From NCBI GenBank assembly GCA_016648135.1, contig JADDOH010022998.1, positions 1 through 64,000 on the forward strand: a stretch of 64,000 nucleotides of DNA, written 5' to 3'. The translations under genes and the position numbers were made by a program. The stretch comes from Agrypnia vestita (taxonomy: Eukaryota; Arthropoda; Insecta; Trichoptera; Phryganeidae). The notes under the pieces are model-generated. The model was not told where the DNA came from. It was given only the letters and a program-made list of their open reading frames with translations, and searched no databases. The number at the start of each line of letters is the position of its first letter. Within the stretch, counting starts at the first letter, position 1. Of the stretch, positions 58,440 through 64,000 are shown one piece after another.

Positions 58440-58649
58440 ATATAAAAAGAAACCCGTGTTTCCCTATCCGCCAAGTTTTCTTCAAAACCAGATACTACCA
58501 CCCTCTGGTGGTTATGGTGGCGGATAGCCCTTGGTGTCCCATTGAAAATGTGCGAGTTTGGTGGGGGTAGCTGAGCGTGGGTGGGAGTGGGTGACGAAAA
58601 TGTACATTCTAGCACATTGTTTTATTATGCGAAGGCCGCAAATACTTCA

Positions 58650-60330
58650 GATTGTTCTAGAATGGGCTCGCCGACTGTGTCGGTAAATCTAGAAGGTTCC
58701 GGAAAAATCCGCTCTAGAAAGTTCTGGAAGGAGAACGTTCTAGAAAATTCCCAAAAGTTCTATAAGGTTCCAAACTAAGTGGCGAAGTGTGCCACTGAGT
58801 GAAGAATGTTTCAAAATGTCCAGTAAAGCTCTAGAAAGATCTGGAGGGGGAGTGTTCTAGAAGATTCCCGAAAATTCTATAAGGCTCCAAACTAAGAGGT
58901 GAGTCGAGAAGGTTGCAGAACGTTTGATAAAGGTCTATAAAATTCTGGTGGCGGAGTGTGTCTGTGATTCTATAAGGTTCCAGACTGTTCGATAAAGTTC
59001 AAGAATGTTCTGGATGGAGAACGTTCTAGAAGATTCATGAAAGTTCTATAACATTCCAAACAGTCTCGCGGAGTGTGTCTGTGGGTCTAGAAGGTTCCAG
59101 AATGTTCGATAAAGCTCTAGAAAGTTCTGGAAGAATAACGTTCTAGAAGATTATTAAAAGTTCTATAAGGTTCCTAAGAGAGTAGCGGAGTGTGTCGGTG
59201 TGTCCAGAAGGTTCCAGAACGTTCATGAAGGTTTTCGAATGCTTTACAAGTTTCTGGAAGCAGAAAGTATAAGAATATTCTATAAGGTTCCAAACTGAAT
59301 GGCGGAGTGCGCCGTTGAGTCTAGATGATTCTAGAATGTTCGATAATGCCTTAGAAAATTCTGGAAGAAAAAGGTTCTAGAAGATTCCTGAAAGTTCTAT
59401 AAGGTCACAAACTGAATGGCAAGGTGTGTCAGTGAGTCTAGAACAGAAATATGATGTTTCTCGAATGCTTTAGAAGGTTTTGGAAAAAAAACGTTCGAGA
59501 AGGTTCTAAAGGTTTCAAACTAACTGGCGGAGTGTGTCGGTGAGTCTAGAAGATTTCAGAACGTTCGATAAAGCTGTAGAAAGTTCTGGAAGGAGAATAT
59601 TCTAGAATATTCCCAAAAAATCTATAAGGTTCTAAATTGAGTACGGAGTGTGTCAGCGAGACTAGATGATTCCAGAACGTTCGATAAAGCTTTAGAAAGT
59701 TCTGGAAGAAGAACATTCTAGAAGATTAACGAAAGTTCTATAAGGTTCCAGACAAAGTGACGGAGTGTATCTGTGACTCTATAAGGTTCCAGAACGTTTG
59801 ATAAAGTTCTAGAATGTTCTGGAAGGAGAATGTTGTAGAAGATTCTTTATTCTTCTAAAGAATGTTCTCTTACGTTCCAAAAAGTGTGGCGGAGAGTGAC
59901 TGAGAGTCTAAAAGGTTCCAGAACGTTCATGAAGGTTCTCGAATGCTTTAGAAGATTCTAGAAAGACAAAGTTCAATAAGGTTCTAAAAGGTTCCAAACA
60001 GAGTGGCGGAGTATGTCGGTGAACCTAGAAGATTCTAAAACGTTCAATTAAGTTCTCCAATGTTCTGGAAGGAGAACGCTGTAGAAGATTCCCGAAAGAT
60101 CTCTAACGTTCCGAACAGTGTTGCGGAGTGTGTATGTGAGTGAGAAGGTTCCATAATGTTCGGTAAAACTCTAAAATTTTCTGGAAAGAGAACGTTCTAG
60201 AAGATTCCTAAAAGTTCTATAAGGTTCAAAACTGAGTGGCGGAGTATGTCGGTGAGTCTGGAAGGTTCCATAACGTTCATTAAGATAAAGATAATAAAGA
60301 ATGCTCTAGAAAGTTTTGGAAAGTTCTCTC
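58650..60330. repeat. Minisatellite of ~117-bp units dense in GAA/TTC modules
   Basis: About 14 units, marked by GCGGAGTGTGTCGGTGAG-like boxes at about 58955, 59074, 59183, 59301, 59526, 59642, 59758, 59888, 60003, 60121 and 60237. Each unit holds runs such as AGAAAGTTCTGGAAGGAGAA and CGTTCTAGAAGATTCCCGAA. These are alternating nGAAn/nTTCn pentamers, the layout of heat shock elements bound by HSF trimers. The palindrome TTCTAGAA occurs at least ten times. Function untested. Confidence 0.85.
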
Positions 60331-60333
60331 TAG

Positions 60334-60860
60334 AGTGTTATGATTGTGTGCTAAAATATCTCTACATGAGAGAGTACGGGCATTATCCTTGGCTTTACCC
60401 AACCGAGTTTCTCCAGGGTATGCTTGGCTACAATAGTCTAGAGACTAGAAGGAATGTGTATTTGATTACACATTTTTATCGATTGTTGCGCGGTGTAATC
60501 GATAATCCTGAAATTATGCAGAGCATTGGTTTGTATGTTCCTGATAATTAATTACATTAGACATCGTCAGCATAGATTGTTTCACATTCCAATATACAGG
60601 ACCAACCTGCCGATGGTTATGCCTGTTGGAAGAACCACAGCTATGCTGAACAAAATCGCTTTAGGTATTGATATATTCCATGTGTCTGAGGGGGTTTTCC
60701 GAAGCGGGATTCTCCTACACCTTTGACCAGATTTTATGTTATTTTTAATTTATTAAATATTTTTATTTTGATATATACTTCCTAATATGTAAGCCTTAAA
60801 CATTTTGTTTGTAATGTACATATTATCAAATAAATTGAATTGAATTGAATTGAATATTTT
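60334..60860 (+). pseudogene. Jockey-group LINE 3' end with (TTGAA)n tail
   Basis: Reads CVLKYLYMREYGHYPWLYPT, EFLQGMLGYNSLETRRNVYL and IMQSIGLYVPDN, then shifts frame near 60545 to YIRHRQHRLFHIPIYRTNLP. This is the end of a jockey-type reverse-transcriptase ORF. The 3' UTR has AAATAAATTGAATTGAATTG, a pentamer tail at 60833-60856. It is inserted in the heat-shock-element Helitron. Confidence 0.78.
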
Positions 60861-60986
60861 GGCAAAACGATGACGGTCCAGCAAGGCAATCCAATCACAG
60901 GTGCCGAAACCAGCAAAAAAGAGACGTCAACACAATTCTATGATTACCGAATTATGGTCCCGAGCGAAGCCGGGCCAACCAGCCAG

Positions 60987-61967
60987 TTTATATTTTAAAA
61001 TACAGAGGGGAAAAGTTATTAAAAAATTAACAGAATGTTACATGAGTTAAAAATGTTGACAGGAGTATTCATATAAATCAAGAATCAATTCCTAATAATT
61101 GTTTTTTATTAAAAAGATAATTTAATGGGTCCATATTCTGCTGACACAATTTCTCACTCAATACTTTGTTAATTTCCTACTAGGTACCATATGTTTTTAT
61201 GTTTAATCACGTTTCTATGATGATAACAGTAGTGAATACTTATTGAGTTATCTCTTCCCGGTATGCAGAATTATATTTACTGTTATGTACTTAAAATCTA
61301 AGCATGTATCAGAGAATACAAAATTAGTAACAATCTAAAAGCATTGTACAACATTTAATGTCTTATGTAGGTACATCATTTATTTCAACATGATTATAAA
61401 TAATTATCACAATTTTAACAGAGAGATTACCTTCAATAAAATAAAGAAAAAAATGAAAGTGCTATTCAATATTTTTTAATGAAGATATTTTATATAAGTC
61501 GATTACGATAACATTTCGTAATACATTTGTAAAAAATATGTACATGTAAGACCGAAAAAAACAAACCTGAAAATTTTCTTGGTAAAGTATTATGACGAGA
61601 CTACTTGAAATAGGAGCGGAGTTCAGTGATAGCTCCCGCACCATCATTCAACAGATTCTTCTCACTCTCATATCTGTAATAATTAAATAAATATTACAAT
61701 AAACTCAGGATATACATAGACAAAATGGTGAATAAAGGAGAATGCTTTTAAATACACAATGATGTTGAATATTTATGTTCTATTTTCTGGCAAAAACAAG
61801 GCAAAAAACAACACAATATGCTTCAATCACAACTTTTATTGGTTACAATTTTGGAATACGTGTACATATTATACATCTTGCATTGAGTTTCCCAAGTATA
61901 TATGTACATACTTGTCTTTTAAAAAAGCATTTATACGCACACGGATTAGGATTAATGACAGAAGAAA
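60987..61967. other. AT-rich spacer, nothing recognised
   Basis: No coding pattern or repeat boundary seen. Confidence 0.45.
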
Positions 61968-62826
61968 TCTATACCTATAAAACTCAATGTCTGTCTGCTC
62001 TCTATACAAATCCACACCGTTTGTCCGATTCGATTCAAATGTTGCATACTTATGCTTTGGGATCCGGCGGGTAACACAGGCAACATTTCCCCCCTATTTT
62101 CATACCCCTTCCCCTCCCCCTGACATATTTTCGATGCAAATTTGTACCGTTCGACCGATCGGACTCAAAATTTGAAAACTTATTTTTTAGGACTCGGCGA
62201 GCAACAGGCGATATTTCCCCCCTATTCTCATACCCCTTCCCCTCCCCCTGACATATTTTCGATGCAAATCTGTGCCGTTTGACCGATCGGACTCAAAATT
62301 TGGAAACTTATTCCTTAGGATTCGGCGACTAACATAAGCAATATTTCCCCCCCAATTCTCATACCCCTTCCCCTCCCCCTGACATATTTTCGATGCAAAT
62401 CTGTACCGTTTGACCGATCGGAGTCAAAATTTGGAAACTTATTTTCTAGAATTCAGCGGGTAACATAGGCGATATTTCCCCCATATTCTCATACCCCTTC
62501 CCCTCCCCCTGACATATTTTCGATGCAAATCTGTACCGTTTGATCGATCGGACTCAAAATTTGGAAACTTATTCTTCAAGTCTCGGCGGGTAACATAGGC
62601 TACATTTCTCCTCTCCTCCTTTACCCCTTCCCCTCCTTCTGATATATTTTCGATGCAAATCTATACCGTTTGACCGATCGGACTCAAAATTTGGAAACTT
62701 TTTCTTTAGGACTAGGCAGGTAACATAGGCTATATATATATTTTTTTTTTTTCTTTTTTTTTGTTTCCCACCACAAATTTATTTTCAACTTAATCCTTGC
62801 ATGCAACGCCGGGTACTAACAGCTAA
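61968..62826 (+). mobile_element. Complete non-autonomous Helitron with internal minisatellite
   Basis: Begins TCTATACCTATAAAACTCAA after A and ends GCTAA before T (62827), the CTRR-T rule of Helitrons. Near the end is ATGCAACGCCGGGT, the right arm of the family hairpin; the left arm is mutated. The interior has about six units of 128-131 bp, marked by CGATGCAAATCTGTACC at 62132, 62260, 62391, 62521 and 62651. A T-rich tract (62735-62765) precedes the end. Confidence 0.85.
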
Positions 62827-62912
62827 TAATAAATAGAATTATCATACTCAAATACGGAATAATGCAATTCAAACTCAATCTTAAATTTATGCATTTTTTT
62901 GAAAACTAGAGA

Positions 62913-64000
62913 TCAAAATAAAAGAATTTTACCTTCCATTAAAATTCCTATTTTGTTTCCCTCGACGCCTGGAATCCATTATGAGAGATCTGTTTGTTAT
63001 CACCTGGTGGCCTAGTGGTTCGACGTTATATGTGACTGCCTATATTGGCGTAAAGAGAGGCGCTAATGAGCTCTGGGGGCATTGTTGCTTGGGGTTATCT
63101 ACTATCTCTCTTTGGTAGAATTTTCGGAAGGTGATTTCACTCTGCCAGTTTCCCCTTGACAAGATCTCCTCTATCGGGTAGTTTTCCAGCCAATTCAACG
63201 AAGCCACAGCAGAACGAACACTTCCTGGCGTTGCTTCCACTCCAGCCTCTCTTAGGATTGACTTGATCCAACCACCTATCATTGTCCGTGAAGCTGGCTT
63301 TACTTCACCTGCTGTCGTCACAAATAGTTCTTTCATGTCCGGCTTTCGTCTCGGCTGTGAGAGTGAGACCAGCTTTCGGATCCAAAACAAGGGGTTGATG
63401 TTCCTTTCATCCGATGCGCTCAACCTCCATCCCGATTGTTTGTGTCTTGCCGTGTCAGTCTTCGCTCCAAAGGCTGGCCATAGCGTGATGGAGTCTCCTT
63501 TGTTGATCAATCGGTCCGGGGTGACTCTGAGAAGTGTCAAATCTTGGACTCTTCGCCCAGATGCCATGATGAGTAGTATGGCCGTCCTCCTTGACACGTC
63601 ATACAGGCTGTGTCCTTGGCGGGTTTTCACGTAGCCACTCCACCACTACTCGGGGGTTCCAGCTCGGGGGTCTCTCAGTGCATCCACCAGAAACCGAGAT
63701 GGCTTTAAGGACGTGCCTGACGAGGAAGTTCGAGCTAATCTTATCTGCATCAAGAGCTGGGCCCCAGAAGGATACGATTGCCGATTTGTGGACCAATATT
63801 GTTCGAGGGGCTAGCCCTTCGTGGATGAACAGGTTGGCCAGATATCTTGCCACTGTTGCAGGGGGAGGGTTATGAGGTTGGACAAAATGCGTGGTACACC
63901 ATCGCTGCCACCTATCCCAGGCCGGCTTGTAGGTGTTCAGCGTTGAGCCTCTCCAGCCAGATCTGAACAGCTGCTGTTCCTCCTGGCTCCAATCCGCTAT
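62913..64000 (-). mobile_element. DIRS-type element with tyrosine recombinase, cut by the window edge
   Basis: The left boundary shares AATTTTACCTTCCATTAAAA and GACGCCTGGAATCCATTATG with the DIRS element at 41.4-43.6 kb. The recombinase reads leftward from 64000. Upstream parts (reverse transcriptase, gag) would lie beyond the window. Only a single frameshift (about 63610) is visible, so this copy is much better preserved than the first. Confidence 0.8.
63040..64000 (-). pseudogene. DIRS tyrosine recombinase (C-terminal and N-terminal domains, one frameshift)
   Basis: From the window edge: [40 protein letters not shown] and [14 protein letters not shown] form the SAM-like core-binding domain (to about 63612). 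The catalytic domain follows in another frame: RTAILLIMASGRRVQDLTLL (Arg box I), then TMIGGWIKSILREAGVEATP and GSVRSAVASLNWLE (the family has HxxR here; Ser-Val-Arg is seen), and [20 protein letters not shown], with Trp of the His/Trp position and the Tyr nucleophile in FRKFY. It ends at 63040. The frame shift near 63600-63630 makes it a probable pseudogene, unless it reflects a sequencing error. Confidence 0.75.

Larger units (their letters stand above)
58440..60986 (+). mobile_element. Helitron-like element with heat-shock-element minisatellite
   Basis: The 3' end at 60986 has a CCCG AGCGAAGC CGGG hairpin and CCAG (mutated from CTAG) before T, as in Helitrons; the relative at 28559 ends in intact CTAG. 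The 5' end is probably near the TATATATAAAAAGAAACCCG at 58438, but TC is not seen. The body is a ~117-bp minisatellite (58650-60330), interrupted by a LINE insertion (60334-60860). No Rep/helicase ORF: non-autonomous. Confidence 0.65.

Noticed and set aside
61759..62175. Open frames of 62-99 codons
   Set aside because: They run through the 5' end and minisatellite of a Helitron without coding signal.

Overview
The window looks like eukaryotic, almost certainly arthropod (probably insect) DNA. It is strongly AT-rich and most of it is transposable-element (TE) sequence. It has introns with canonical GT-AG borders, (TA)n and (ATT)n microsatellites, and remnants of nearly every animal TE class: Harbinger, hAT, pogo/Tigger, mariner, piggyBac-type MITEs, Helitrons, several LINE clades and DIRS-type tyrosine-recombinase retroelements. 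I could not fix the species. No tRNA, rRNA or CRISPR array was seen.

Two host genes can be reconstructed. (1) A minus-strand F-box gene spans 23265 down to 8441 (seven exons, about 382 aa). The first two exons carry a clear F-box. The rest looks beta-rich, as in the substrate-binding half of an F-box protein, but I cannot name the family. Its 8.6-kb fourth-exon-preceding intron (13696-22274) is filled with LINE and MITE debris. (2) The 3' half of a plus-strand sn-1-specific diacylglycerol lipase gene (DAGL-beta-like) spans 35812-50307. It has the nucleophile-elbow exon GHSLGAG, a matching Asp, a matching His and a short C-terminal tail, and an AATAAA follows at 50415. Its 5' exons were not found. 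The two genes point towards each other's 5' sides (divergent), separated by about 12.5 kb of TE-rich DNA.

Layout. 1-8 kb: a broken Harbinger transposase, a hAT MITE piece, and a long inverted repeat (2895-3245 / 6653-6942) around a deleted Tigger element and MITEs. 8.4-23.3 kb: F-box gene. 23.5-34 kb: a nested DNA transposon, a minisatellite Helitron, two LINE fragments, a second Helitron fragment, a hAT transposase remnant and an unassigned GC-richer block (31.25-33.36 kb). 34.5-50.4 kb: DAGL gene with intronic hAT MITEs (two with intact 8-bp target duplications), a Helitron 17 bp behind a splice donor, LINE and mariner remnants, and a shrunken DIRS element with inverted terminal repeats. 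48-58 kb: two copies of a pogo-like composite carrying the same nested MITE, one of them inside a 3.8-kb hAT element with an exact 8-bp target duplication. 58.4-61 kb: a Helitron-like element holding about 1.7 kb of minisatellite made largely of GAA/TTC heat-shock-element modules. 62-64 kb: a complete minisatellite Helitron and the start of a DIRS element with a largely open tyrosine recombinase, cut by the window edge.

The most interesting structure is regulatory or RNA-level rather than protein-coding. It includes the heat-shock-element Helitron array, three hammerhead-ribozyme-like motifs (one in a perfect 52-bp inverted repeat just behind the DAGL gene), Helitrons with internal ~130-bp minisatellites, and an 84-nt stop-free, in-frame mini-intron in the lipase gene.
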